Of a stretch of DNA of 64,000 nt, positions 34,783 through 45,339 are shown piece by piece. Made by a program: the position numbers and the translations under genes. Source of the stretch: Filosporella fistucella (Eukaryota; Ascomycota; Leotiomycetes; Helotiales); assembly GCA_030077755.1 (NCBI GenBank), contig JAQJZZ010000017.1:558001-622000 (forward strand), in the 5' to 3' direction. A model generated the notes under the pieces. The model did no database searches. It was not told the DNA's origin and saw only the letters and a list, made by a program, of their open reading frames with translations. Every line of letters starts with the position of its first letter. Positions within the stretch are counted from its first letter, which is position 1.

Positions 34783-36161
34783 CTTGATGGTGGTCTTTGT
34801 TATGATGGCAAAAGGATGGTTTTCGAGGTTGCGCAAAAGTTGATCGTGAAGGGAAGGAGGATTTGGCAGAGCCGTGTAGGATCGTGTGCTGCGATCTGTC
34901 GGCTTTGTTCGCGCTCTTGGTAGGAAACGGTTTTGTTGAATAAAGAGTGTCGATGCTCAAAGATGTATTTGGGAATGAGAAGGGTTCAAGGAAGGCTTGG
35001 ATTGCTGGTAATTTTGAGTCACGTGGAAAATACAGGCTAGGTATGACGCACGCTAACGAAGGCTTACTCAGCGTCGACTTCGACTTCGAAATGGATCTTC
35101 GAAAGTCTTAAATCGGCAGTTGAATGTTTCATTGGCTGCAAGGTCCCGCAATCGTCTATGTTCCGTCTTGTGTGCGGTCCCTTGATTATCAGCTAGATCT
35201 CGATTCGAACCAAGGAGCCGCTCTCGAATTTGTGGTCATTATGTTAGGTACCTATTTATCATTACCCGGTTTGTGTCATCACAGTCATAATACACACCGT
35301 TTAGACTCATCCTTACCTGGTAGCCTTCCTGCCTGAACGTGGGTTTTACGAACAGACTCAAAATAAGGGAGGGGATGAAGGCAGCTATGTTGGTTACCTT
35401 CATATCCCTGGCGTTGCAATCACAATCCATTTCCTTCATATGGAACGGCTCTGACAGTGTCTACCTTCTTGTTTGTACGTCACGATTCGGTAGTAAGAGT
35501 GAGCATGTCACTGCATGTTCCTTTTTGACTTTCCTGCGGATGTTTGAAGAGCTGGAGTATTCCTTTCCCGCGAAGGTCTTGAATAAGCACTATCTCGGTG
35601 CAAGAAATCATAGTCTTACCATATGTTTGATCTATGCCAGACGATACTGCAATCTTCCGTACCTGTCTTCAAAGGATGCGATGTGGAGATTCAACTAAGC
35701 AAAACGTGTTCGTGCTAAAAGTTCAGCGTCGTAACGCAAGCCCTTGCTTCAGCTTTCTCTGGAGATTTAGCTGACTTCAGATCTGGATGTAAATTGTCAA
35801 TTCCTTCTTCCTGTTAAATATCCTAGCACTTTGAGAAACTAAACGTTTGACACGTGTGTCCTCATACTGTTAGACTTCAGGATCTTCCGAGTTCAGGAGA
35901 GAAACATATCAGATATTCTGAGCCCACCACCTGAGCACCTCCCGTGAATGTGTCTTACAAGCTCATCTCTGTTTTTGTGCATCCACACAATGCCGTAGAA
36001 ATTTTAATTCTATGGTCAGTAAATAAGAAGTGTGATGCTGTGCAAGACAACTTGTTGGGTTATATAAGACTGGATCCTGCCGCTACATCTTCATGAGAAC
36101 TTCAAACCCAAAACACAACATACAAATTGCAAGCTCAACACAACTTACGCCATTGCACACC
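34783..36161. other. intergenic 1.4 kb
   Basis: Nab2 promoter and the upstream region of the MYND relic. The frame at 35339-35698 is unsupported by domains or splice sites. A TATATAAG at 36061-36068 sits about 100 bp before the MYND relic's ATG and looks like its surviving TATA box. Confidence 0.45.
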
Positions 36162-37566
36162 ATGGATGCTAACAGTTGTGCTGTCTGTTACATCATAGCG
36201 TCGGATGCTCTGAAACTCGAGAAGTGCTCCAAATGCAAATCCGTTACGTATTGCTCTTTGGCCTGTCAAACGGAGGACTGGATAACCCACAAGCTTATCT
36301 AGTCTCAGTTCGAGGGTCTAGGCACGAGGCCAAGCAATAACCACAAACTCATTCTATTGCTACCTGATGCTCGCACTCTACCTAGACTCAAGTGGTTGAA
36401 GTTCATCTCAGAGGTGACGGATGGAATTGCTGTCGGATGCGCAGATCTTGGTCCCTCTGGCTTGAACCTCAAGTCACAGAGGTAATTCGCTATTCCCAAC
36501 TTGTCTTGGAAGTCTAATAGCTAAAGTTCGCAGGCTTCCTGATTCCGACTTCAAGACCATCGTAGTCAGCGATTTATTGAGACAAGCCAATGCCGGTCTT
36601 CAGCGATTCGCACTCAATCACGACATTGTCATGGTCAGACATGATACTCAAACGAATCTTAATGCTTCCCTTGACAAAATCATTCATTCCCATGGCGCCT
36701 TCCAGTTTCGCGGACCCATGGTTATTCTCAGCACTCCTGAGAGAATTGGAACAGGCATGATGTATCAAGACTTTGTCGCATCCCGATCTCCGGGTGTTGG
36801 TCGACTTTTTCCGGTCTTACAACCACAATTTGAATACAGATAAAGAATACTGCGACCCATACCGATTATCTATTGACATTAACGCAATGAATGAATTAGA
36901 GGATGGTATCACAAGCGTTCAACTTGAACCTCAACACACGATTCAAGGTGTTATGATCAGCTCTAAGGGATCAAAAATTAGTTGGAAACCCAAATTCTAT
37001 TCCCCCGGAGTCAGAGGAGACCACGAAGCATTCAAGATGAAGCCCACTGAAGTCTCTACTCTTATGGACCTTCCACTTATCACTTATAAATGTCCACCCG
37101 ATCGAGCATGGAAGAACAAGGGGTCAAGCAAACTCCTCTACAACCCATGCGAGAACAGAGAGCCCAGTTTTATGAATAGGAAGGTCCTCGACGTTGATGG
37201 AAATAGCTTTTCATGGAGCGATAGACGACAATGGGATTAACGTGTTGGTAGTATTCTTGTTGTTCGCACGGATGACAAAAACTTGACTCGTCATCAGGCG
37301 GAGACTCTGGCTTTTTCTCGACAGAGCATTTGTCTGATATCTTTCAAGACTTGATGGAGCGAGAGGACGATTTCACTGAAGAAGAAGTTCACCAAGAGCG
37401 AACCAAAGTTTTGAAGGAGCATGTGTGCCGAGAGAGCCTTGAATCATTCTTCAAGAATTATAGGAAGCAGAAGATCGAGGGTAGCGATGCTTCTTGGGAG
37501 GACACGAAGTCGCCCTACGAAAAATGCCAATTAACAACTTCTCCAGGGGTAGAGTGGGAAGGATAA
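36162..37566 (+). pseudogene. MYND zinc-finger gene, decayed (copy 1)
   Basis: Begins with a normal MYND finger, MDANSCAVC..CSKCKSVTYCSLACQ..H. The frame meets TAG at 36300-36302 where the family usually has Cys in HKLICSQF. Homologous sequence continues (SQFEGLGTRPSNNHKL..), passes a clean 52-nt intron (36482-36533), then shifts frame near 36780 (..MYQDFVA into DLRVLVDFFRSYN). A TAA follows at 37238-37240 in RRQWD*RVGSILVVR, and another shift near 37310 leads to the C-terminal block ending SWEDTKSPYE. That is at least four lesions. Intact relatives are intracellular MYND proteins of unclear role, common in filamentous ascomycetes. This copy cannot make the full protein. Confidence 0.75.
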
Positions 37567-38100
37567 GGTGAAGAAGTTTCTATTTTGCCATGATATACCA
37601 ACAACGCTACTTCGACATGGGTCGTTAATGTGAGCTTGGATTCTCTCGCTCTCCGAGATATCCGGGATACCTTTGAAACATTTAGCTGTTTCCGTAGAAC
37701 CAAATTAAAACGTGAACATAAAATGGTACTATAAACCTGATATTGTGACATAGATGTTGAGCCATCCACCCAACACAAGTGAAATATCCTACGCAAATAT
37801 ATATGTTTGAAAAGACCAAAGAAGTCACAAGTCTCGCGGGGTACACGATCGCCTTTATATCAGACATGAATTGAAACTCAGCTTCACAACACATTCACAT
37901 TCGAGGCTGAATTAATAGTCTTGATGCCTGAAGGACGGACTCTCAAGGCTAGTATCTAGCTTTCAACTCGTACATCGTGCCTTGACAACGAACCCTTCCG
38001 AAAGCGATTTAAGAGACTCAAACAAGGAATTCTCTGACTCAGCTTCAATCTTGAGTAAATTGAAAACTTAGGAACTCTGATACCAGACTAATTACGCAGG
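37567..38100. other. spacer between the two MYND relics
   Basis: No coding signal found. Confidence 0.4.
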
Positions 38101-38650
38101 TACATACTGTGCTTGCTGCTGCTTGGGATCTAATTTGTGGGTAGGGTGTGCCCGCTGTGTTGTCTGTAACGAATCGAACTTCCCTTGGTGTAAGATCTGC
38201 GAATCTGCAGCTTATTGTGCTGGAAGATGTCTCCAGAGTGACGAGAGACTAAATGGTATGCTTTGCACAGATTACTACTACAAATCTTGAATATGATGAC
38301 AAATGTCGACGGAGAGAAATGGCATTTAGCAGATACAGACAAGTGAGACTGTGAGTTCTGAACTGCGCTTATGATTCGTGCAGCTAAGTTGCCAATATCC
38401 GCTCATCAAATTGAGACCCCTGGCGAATGTTTGTCACCATGAATAGAGCGAAGATATGCAGCAAGTTGGAGAGGATATGTATGCTGGAGGAGATCCTGAC
38501 CGGGCAGCTGAGCTCAAGGCAAAAGAAATGTTTGTCAAGGAGTGTATTTGCAAAGAGGTCTTCGAGAAGTTTTAGGCGAGTGCCGGAAGAAGAAGAGTGC
38601 AATTGGTGATTTCTCTTGGGAAAATGTCAAGTCTCCTTACGAGACCCGAT
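38101..38650 (+). pseudogene. MYND zinc-finger gene remnant (copy 2), internally deleted
   Basis: Around 38145-38255 one frame reads CARCVVCNESNFP..CKICESAAYCAGRC, a MYND-like Cys pattern, with no in-frame ATG at a sensible place. After a gap far too short for the normal middle domain, the C-terminal block of the same family appears at about 38455-38645: KEMFVKECICKEVFEKF then a TAG, a shifted frame, and GDFSWENVKSPYE, which parallels SWEDTKSPYE at the end of copy 1. Most of the central domain is missing. It is an old tandem duplicate that decayed further than its neighbour. Confidence 0.6.
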
Positions 38651-39053
38651 TCTCACCTCATTTCATGATTGTGTTGGTATCTACTGCGTGACTCGGGATT
38701 TTTCAAACTCTAAGCATCAGAAATACAAATATTCAAAGCTGACTTCCTTTGAAAAGACAAAATTAGACTTTCTTATATCTAGCTGTGCGCAAGAGTAAGT
38801 GTTTAAGTGGGGCCAGGTGCAATTCGAACACCGCATGTGGTCTTAACTTCGCAGTGATGCACAACTCAAAAACGTGCCGGTAAGAGATTAGGTTCTGTTA
38901 GATCTTAAATTATATTTAAAGTAGAAGAGCTCTCAATCATTTTCCCTGGCTGTACATTATCTTTAATAAATATAACACGCATATCGTCATCATCGGTATT
39001 TCTACACCTGAAAAACGTCACTCGTTTTCTTTAGCCTCTAAACTATCGCAGCA
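38651..39053. other. intergenic, no gene seen
   Basis: AT-rich, with no open frame beyond chance. Confidence 0.4.
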
Positions 39054-40083
39054 ATGCCTCCACCTTACAGACACATACAAAATCTTCTCCTCCTACTATA
39101 CTTAGTCTTCGATCAACTCATCCGCGAACACACGCGAGAAACGCGGAAAATGTTGTCTCTGTTCCTCCTTCACTACCTGGCCAATACGATATTGTCTCAT
39201 CCAATCGTCATATCACAAGATGTGGGTTCATCCCCTCCTATTGAAGTCCATGTATTCCCAGATCGTGGCCTGCGAACTCAGGATGACTCCTGTTTCGTCG
39301 CAAACAACCAATCGAGGTCGAATGGCTACAAAATTCATACCATCTATTTCCACCACCCGCAAAATGAACTCACCCCTCACGATAGCATCGTCATCCATAT
39401 CTCAAGCTCTTTCGCCAACACCACAGTTGTCAATACTCAAAACAACGCCAAATTTGAAGTAGTCAATAATGCGAAAAATTCAAACATTGCGATGGGGATG
39501 AATCAAAGCATACTGCTGACTTTCATTCCTTCGGCGACAAGAACATGATAAATTCAACGGGGAGCAACACCTGTGGCTGGAACACCAAGAACCAGAATTC
39601 AAATTTAACAACTGCGTATAGAAAGTGTACGAAATTGGACTACTGGGATGAAAAGTCAGTGTCGAGTCACAACCAATTGGGAACTTTCCAGACTGTTGAG
39701 GGGCGAGACTTTCACGAAAAGGGACATACAGAAATAAAGCACCTTATCATCAATTGTGCTCCCGAACATCCTCAGTGGGAACATGAGGAACGTGAGGGAA
39801 TCTGGAGAGATAAGAACGTACTCGGGGTGACTAAAAGAGACCTTGTGAATATAAACGTCAGCAGTCATGCATCGAACAGTACTCTATCCAAGAACATGAG
39901 TGGAAACATCATGGAGGTATATGTTGCTGGAAATGGACAAATATTGTCAATGTTACAGTAGATTTTGGAATCGATGGCTCGGAGGTAGCTGACTCCGTCT
40001 CGGGAAATGTTGTCAAGATATATGTTGGGGATGCGAAGGGCGTCAAAATAGGCAATTCTACAGTCCAAATTTTGAACCGCTAA
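39054..40083 (+). pseudogene. broken gene for a repeat-containing, possibly secreted protein
   Basis: Protein-like sequence runs through three frames: 39054-39548, then 39545-39961, then about 39928-40083 ending KIGNSTVQILNR. Proof of the second shift is an internal protein repeat: VNINVSS...MSGNIMEVYVAGN in the middle frame and VNVTVDF...VSGNVVKIYVGDA in the last frame. These are about 32-residue units that should be contiguous. The first shift could be bridged by a weak intron (39459-39508, GTAGTC to AAAG), but the second has no intron that helps. Early hydrophobic stretches (LLLLLYLVF, LFLLHYLANTIL) could be a signal or anchor. Beta-strand-rich repeats suggest a solenoid-like surface protein; no family is recognised. 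Confidence 0.45.
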
Positions 40084-40107
40084 TTCTTGTGTGTCTATCT
40101 CTGTAAT

Positions 40108-41060
40108 CTAAGGCCTGAAGCTACCTTTTACGCTCGATAATTTTACGGCTCGGACGCCCTTCCCTTGCTCTTCTAATGTGAAAACCTCCTCAACTCCCAA
40201 GCTCTCTATGAATTCGATCCCCTTGAGATAATTTGTGCCCACCTGCACAATGCCATGACTATCATCACTCAGTGTTAGCTTTCCACCCATCTTCAGATAT
40301 TCTTCACAGATCTCTCTTCCTGGATATGGCTCTCTCAAACCCTTCCTTAATGCGCTGGTATTGATCTCCACCAATCCACCTTGCTCAACAATCAACCTCA
40401 GATTCCTGACCACTCTCTCCCAAACTCCATTCCATGCCGTCAGATCCCTACTAGGGTGATCACTCATTAATTTGATGAGGTCAAAATGGCCCACTACTTT
40501 CGGCTTCAGCGCTTTCAGCATCTCAAATTGCAGATCGAAATAGTCCTCAAATAATCTCTCATCAGTACCACCAGCTGCATCACGCGCGCTGCCATAAAAA
40601 TCGCCATCGTAATCGATTGGAATTTCATGAACATGGTGTACTGAGCCGATGAAGAAATCTATTGCGGGATGAGAAGCTAAGGACGTAATCAACGGGCCGT
40701 ATGATGAGCGTATCCATTCTCCCTCGAAGCCAATAAGAATTTTGATTTTTGACGCATATTTTTCACGCATACGAAGTGCTTCTATTACAAAGGCATCGTG
40801 TGAAGCCTGAAGGGCCGTAAGGGATTCCTGCGGAGATATCCCTTCTTTTAACTGTGATAATTTTCAGTGTTGAAGAAAGTGGGGTTGGATTCACATACCT
40901 CTTCTGGATACAAATCTGTTGGGGTCATTCGGGGCATATGTTCGGTCAATGCAAAAGTTTGCATGCCTCTTGAGATAGCTGTCTCGATTATTTCTTCTAG
41001 ATTGTCTTTTGCGTGGCCAGGACAGAATTGCCCAGAGTGACTGTGCATCGAGAATGCCAT
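40108..41060 (-). CDS. HIS2: histidinol-phosphatase, PHP family, 301 aa
   Basis: Exon 1 41060-40899, exon 2 40851-40108; 47-nt intron (GTATGT donor, TCACAG acceptor), phase 0. It removes phosphate from L-histidinol phosphate in histidine synthesis, in the cytosol. Metal-binding PHP signatures are seen: MHSHSGQFCPGHA at the N-terminus, a TEHMPR motif, GFEGEW, FFIGSVHHV, GHFDL and SDDSHG near the C-terminus. Length is typical of fungal His2. The short distance (25 bp) to the end of the broken repeat gene means the two 3' ends converge. The call is firm. Confidence 0.92.
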
Positions 41061-41421
41061 CTTGATGACAGATGAAGGGTTGGTAAAAGTGAAAAGTGAG
41101 GGTGAATGACAACTTCAAGATAAGAAAGCGATTTCTTGTGAGCCTGATAACATCACGGAGAAGCCTTAGCGAATGAGATTGACCCGTGCCAAAAAGCTTC
41201 CGAACGGAGATAATTCTATGAATGTTGCAATAATGATACCAAACGGTGTCCCGATTTGGACTCGTCTCGAGTCATTCTGGCTAAGCCTCGGTAAAAAAGC
41301 AAAGTGTGGCTGTGCAACCCACGTCAATAATCCAAAAAAAACTGCCAAAAAATTATCTTATTTCACAACGACCTGAATTATTATTAATTTAATCTTCTTT
41401 GATTGTTTGTAGCATTTAAAC
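41061..41421. other. intergenic between HIS2 and the tRNA gene
   Basis: His2 promoter side. A short Lys-rich frame at 41173-41376 shows no domain. An A-rich stretch near 41331-41353 precedes the tRNA on the other strand. Confidence 0.4.
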
Positions 41422-41501
41422 TCACCCCCAAGGGACTCGAACCCTCAACCTCGGTCTCACTTTCATAGGAGGACCACGCGCTACCATTGCGCCAAGAGGC
41501 C
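41422..41501 (-). tRNA. tRNA-Arg (anticodon CCU) with 8-nt intron
   Basis: On the minus strand an A box (TGGCGCAATGG) and a B box (GGTTCGAGTCC) are correctly spaced. The D stem GCGC/GCGC, the anticodon stem TGGTC/GACCG and the T stem GAGGG/CCCTT pair. The anticodon loop is 15 nt: CTCCTA, then eight extra bases, then A. That fits anticodon CCT with an 8-nt intron after position 37. The acceptor stem GGCCTCT/GGGGGTG pairs with several G-T wobbles but G1 faces G72, which is unusual. It may be functional with an imperfect end, or a slightly decayed copy. Confidence 0.75.
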
Positions 41502-42624
41502 AATATCGTAGAGTAATCTCTACTGCGTGTTCATAGTATAAACTATGACCCTGGAATGCCTTATTTGATGCTATACCACTGTTACATTACCTCGCCTATT
41601 TTTCACTTTCACAACCGGGCAGAAAAGACGCACAATACCATCAGCACCTTGCAAGAAAAGCCTAAATAATTGCTTCATTGAATATTTGATGACCCAAGGA
41701 AAAAATGTTGTCGCTCTGAGTCTTTAATGAGAAGCTATGGTCACATTTAATCCATTCGCCAAAATGATCCTTCTCCGGTGATGTCGCTTTGCTATGAATG
41801 TGATATATACCCCGACATATCCTGCGCTCTAATCGACAAGCTATCAAGTACCTGTTTTGAGGTTGGGAGTGTCATCTGCTGATTGTTTTGGTGGTGCTAT
41901 TCCTGCCTCTATGTGTTATTTGGCGAGTCGTGTCCCCCTATATGTGTTCGCTTAGACTCATCGAGAGGGCGGGCATGTAGGTGTCAATTCTTTGCATGGC
42001 AAAGCCACTTTTACCTCTGAATGGAGATTGAAACTTTACTCTGGCCATTTCTTTTAATTCATCGCTGCTAATTCCGAACTTAGTATGGTGTTTCTTTTTC
42101 CCGCTGCAGCGATGTTTCACCATGTTTTTCCCAGTAAGCATGGTTTGATTCCATGATTCTACCTCATACAGTATTCTACCCTTCTGCGCAATGCTCGCAG
42201 CCATAAAAGAAATTGACACACTTATTTGGATCCTCGAATAGCATCGTACTCATGCCACTACTGGAGCCGGTATGTTAAACTAGACGGGTATTGTTCATGC
42301 CGCGAACCATCGCAGAGTGTGGAGAGGCTAACAGATGGAGCCGAGGCAGAATTTCACTCCACGAATATAGCACATTCCAAGAAAGTATGGCCATCGCTCA
42401 CACGACCCATAGCTCCATCCTCATACCCCAAGTTTTGGGGATTTTAAGCTCCAGCTCATACGAAGCTAAATTAGGCTTGTTATGCTACTAGACCCTCAGT
42501 AACGATGCGAACCTCGGCTTACCCAAAGATCGGACGACCTGTGACAACCTGGAAAGTGGTCCAAACAAATATGTATAGGAACCAGGCCTACATTTTCTAA
42601 TAAATCAAACCTTTCACTTCTAAC
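41502..42624. other. intergenic 1.1 kb
   Basis: Between the tRNA and the SDR gene. A minus-strand frame at 41938-42219 (93 codons) has no domain or splice support. Nothing else is seen. Confidence 0.45.
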
Positions 42625-43815
42625 ATGACATCGCTCTTCAAATTACCTCACGAGGGTCTCACCCTCGAAGCAACTTATGCCCCTTTTCGTCTCACTGCTC
42701 TCAACCCGTTCTTCACCGGTCCTCTGCTTCTTGCACTCCTGAAACAGCCAGATATACTATCTCATCTCAGATCCTCATTATCCCCTACGCTTCAAGTTCT
42801 TGTGGATCGTGTGAGTCCAGGACCGACTGGCTTGAAAGTCCTGTTCGCACTTGGCGCTCTACGTCTCCTGAATAATTGGTACAGTCGAAAGGTGATCAAC
42901 AACTGGGTGTCCGATACATATGATTGGAAGAAAGAAATAATTTTGATTACTGGTGGATCAAGTGGAATTGGAGAGTTGATGGTGAAAGATTTCGCTAGGA
43001 GAGGGATCAAAGTCATCGTTTGTGATTTGAACGAACCAAAATCACAGCGTATGTCCAAAATCCATCGGGTTGGCCAAAACTAATGCAGTCTAGCTCCAAA
43101 TACTCACTTCTACAAGCTTGACGTAGCCAAACCTGAAGCCATCAAGGAAATCGGGGAAAAGATCCGTGCTGAGCATGGAGATCCGACCATCTTGATCAAT
43201 AATGCGGGCGTCGGCACAGGCTATTCGATCCTGGAAGAGCCAGAAGAGAAGATTAGACTCACGTTCAATGTAAATCTTATGGCGCATTTTCTCATGGTTA
43301 AGGAATTCGTCCCAGCAATGGTGAAGGCAAATCATGGTCACGTGGTTGCTATTGCCAGCATGGCGACTTTCGGGACGGTGGCAGGTAATGGAGATTATTC
43401 TGCTACGAAAGCTGGTGTTTTGAGCTTCATGGAAGCTCTCACATCAGAGCTCAGCGAAATTTACAAAGCTCCTAAAGTCAGAACAACGTAAGTTCCTTGC
43501 CTTCTTACTGAAATACAGACTTGTCGCTGATAATTTCCCAGAACTGTTCACCCAATATGGATTCGAACACCGTTCATTCAAGACCTTGCCGACTCCCCGA
43601 ATTTCAAAGACTTTCTGCTAGAACCAGAAACTGTTTCCGAAGCAGTTGTTAGTCAGGTTATGTCTGGGGAAGGAAAACAGATCTTCCTTCCTGGACGATT
43701 CGCGCTACTTCCTCTTTTGCGAGCTCTTCCCCAATGGCTTGGACATAATGTGAGGAACGGAATGGCTACTACTTTACAAGTCCCAGAGGGATATGTCGTT
43801 AAATCGCGCCAGTAG
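42625..43815 (+). CDS. short-chain dehydrogenase/reductase, membrane-associated type, 363 aa
   Basis: Exons 42625-43048, 43094-43487, 43542-43815; introns of 45 and 54 nt, phases 1 and 2. It resembles the SDR16C/retinol-dehydrogenase-10/17-beta-HSD11 group, which act on lipid-like alcohols or ketones at the ER or lipid droplets. Seen: a hydrophobic N-terminal region (PFFTGPLLLALL) before the catalytic fold, the cofactor motif TGGSSGIG at 109-116, an acidic residue after the second strand (VIVCDLN, favouring NAD), NNAG, and the catalytic Ser near 230 with Tyr243 and Lys247 in YSATK. The substrate is unknown. It converges with the aspartic-protease-like gene. Confidence 0.88.
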
Positions 43816-44155
43816 ACTGTGTTTGTTCCACATAATATGTATTGTATGATTGAGAATGATTTGTAGAAATAGAAACTATTTGTTGGCAGGACTATAAACG
43901 AGGTCAAAAAGATATTTTCCCCCTTGTGTCCTCCGGTTTAAGAGAGATATCTTATACTCGATGTGGAAAGTTGATTTCTACCTAACTAGCAAAGAATGAG
44001 TGGTTTTCTCGCCTTAACTGGAATAATGAGTGAAATCGATTCTGACAAATGAAGAGAGACCCGCTAGAGACATCCGACAAAGAACATGAGCACAATTCCA
44101 TCAAACTGCGCCCCCCCCTCCCCAACCCCCCCAACTTCGACCTCCAACCTCCAAT
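43816..44155. other. convergent 3' spacer
   Basis: 3' flanks of two convergent genes. It contains a short C-rich tract at about 44108-44132. Confidence 0.5.
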
Positions 44156-45253
44156 CTAGACACTTTTGAACCCCAGCTTTCCCGCCACTGCATCATACCC
44201 CACATTCCATGCTCGATATACATGTCTCCCAGTATTGATGTGAGGCTCACGATCATTTCTCCTATAACCATACACCATCGCCGGTGTCACTCCTAGATCA
44301 ATACCAGTACCAACCACAAAACTTTCTTCAGCTGCAGCTGGTTGCCCAAGCTGAATCCGAACATCCGACCCATCAATCAACAGATATCCATTCCGTCGTA
44401 ACGTCACACTTGTCGGGACGGTGAGATAGGCTTGATCGATTCCAGTATCAAGAAGTGCATAACCAGGGGTGCAAGGCGCACTGTCAACTGATATACAAGC
44501 TGGTAGAGATGCCCAATCGTATAGCATAGTTGACCTTGTTGGCAACTGAGTGGATACCATTCCAGCCCAGTTTCCATTAGTGAGTCCAACTGTCAGACCT
44601 TCCTTGGTGATAATATATCCAGATCTGTAAGCAGATACCCCAACACTGCCGATTTCCTTGATGTTAAGAAGTGGATTCTTGTCAGGTGTTCCTTGAGGCT
44701 GACCATCTGCCTCGCGACCAAAACCGACCCCCATGATTCTGATTCCAGTCGGCATTGCAGTAACTGTAGGAGCTGGAACCATATCACAGCTATCTGTGTC
44801 CCTTGTGATATCGTAGTCTGTGCAATTTGTCACAGCCGTAACAGCCAAGATGGAAACCTGGGATTTCACGAGCTGATGAGCAGAATCTCCATAATTGAAA
44901 TAGACATCCTTTGGGATCCAATTCCCTGTATACAATCTTTTGCTGCTTGACAAAAATTGCCATCCTCTGGGATAAGTACCGATGTCTGCGGGGGTCCATT
45001 CTGGGATATCGGCTGCTGAGAAGACAATCCCACACGTACCGGTATCAACGAATGGTTGGTAGGATCGAGATGTCGTGGTGGGGGCGAATCGGACTTTGAC
45101 GTGAACTTTGTCAGTCCATGAAACGCCAGTGCTACCTGCCTCGAGGAAAGGAATGAGCGCTGTAGTAGTATACCCATCGTATGGACCTGCTCGAGCACTG
45201 TGTGAGAAGGAGATGAAGGCGGTTGCCAAAGCTGAGATATAGAATGAAACCAT
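44156..45253 (-). CDS. secreted aspartic-protease-like protein, 365 aa, single exon
   Basis: The start is the ATG at 45253, which opens a signal peptide (MVSFYISALATAFISF..) cut near SARA/GP. The frame is open a little further upstream but only from a non-ATG codon. Two Asp-Thr-Gly motifs lie at about residues 70-72 (FVDTGTCGIVF) and 269-271 (ALLDTGIDQAYL), about 200 residues apart, as in the two lobes of pepsin-family (A1) enzymes. The usual DTGSS context is altered to DTGTCG and DTGIDQ and overall similarity to secreted pepsins looks low, so activity is uncertain. Several Cys could form disulphides. A TATA box lies about 80 bp upstream. Likely extracellular. Confidence 0.72.
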   Translation of the reverse strand: MVSFYISALATAFISFSHSARAGPYDGYTTTALIPFLEAGSTGVSWTDKVHVKVRFAPTTTSRSYQPFVDTGTCGIVFSAADIPEWTPADIGTYPRGWQFLSSSKRLYTGNWIPKDVYFNYGDSAHQLVKSQVSILAVTAVTNCTDYDITRDTDSCDMVPAPTVTAMPTGIRIMGVGFGREADGQPQGTPDKNPLLNIKEIGSVGVSAYRSGYIITKEGLTVGLTNGNWAGMVSTQLPTRSTMLYDWASLPACISVDSAPCTPGYALLDTGIDQAYLTVPTSVTLRRNGYLLIDGSDVRIQLGQPAAAEESFVVGTGIDLGVTPAMVYGYRRNDREPHINTGRHVYRAWNVGYDAVAGKLGFKSV

Positions 45254-45333
45254 TATCTTCAATGATAGTGTGAAAGATGATTGAGAACTGACGATTGATG
45301 ATTTGTTATCCACTGTTGACTTGATATCCCCTC

Positions 45334-45339
45334 TTTATA
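45334..45339 (-). promoter_or_regulatory. TATA box of the aspartic-protease-like gene
   Basis: On the minus strand TATAAA lies about 80 bp before the start codon at 45253. Confidence 0.5.

Noticed and set aside
44101..44135. C-rich tract between convergent genes, as a possible quadruplex or terminator
   Set aside because: Too short and irregular to assign a role.
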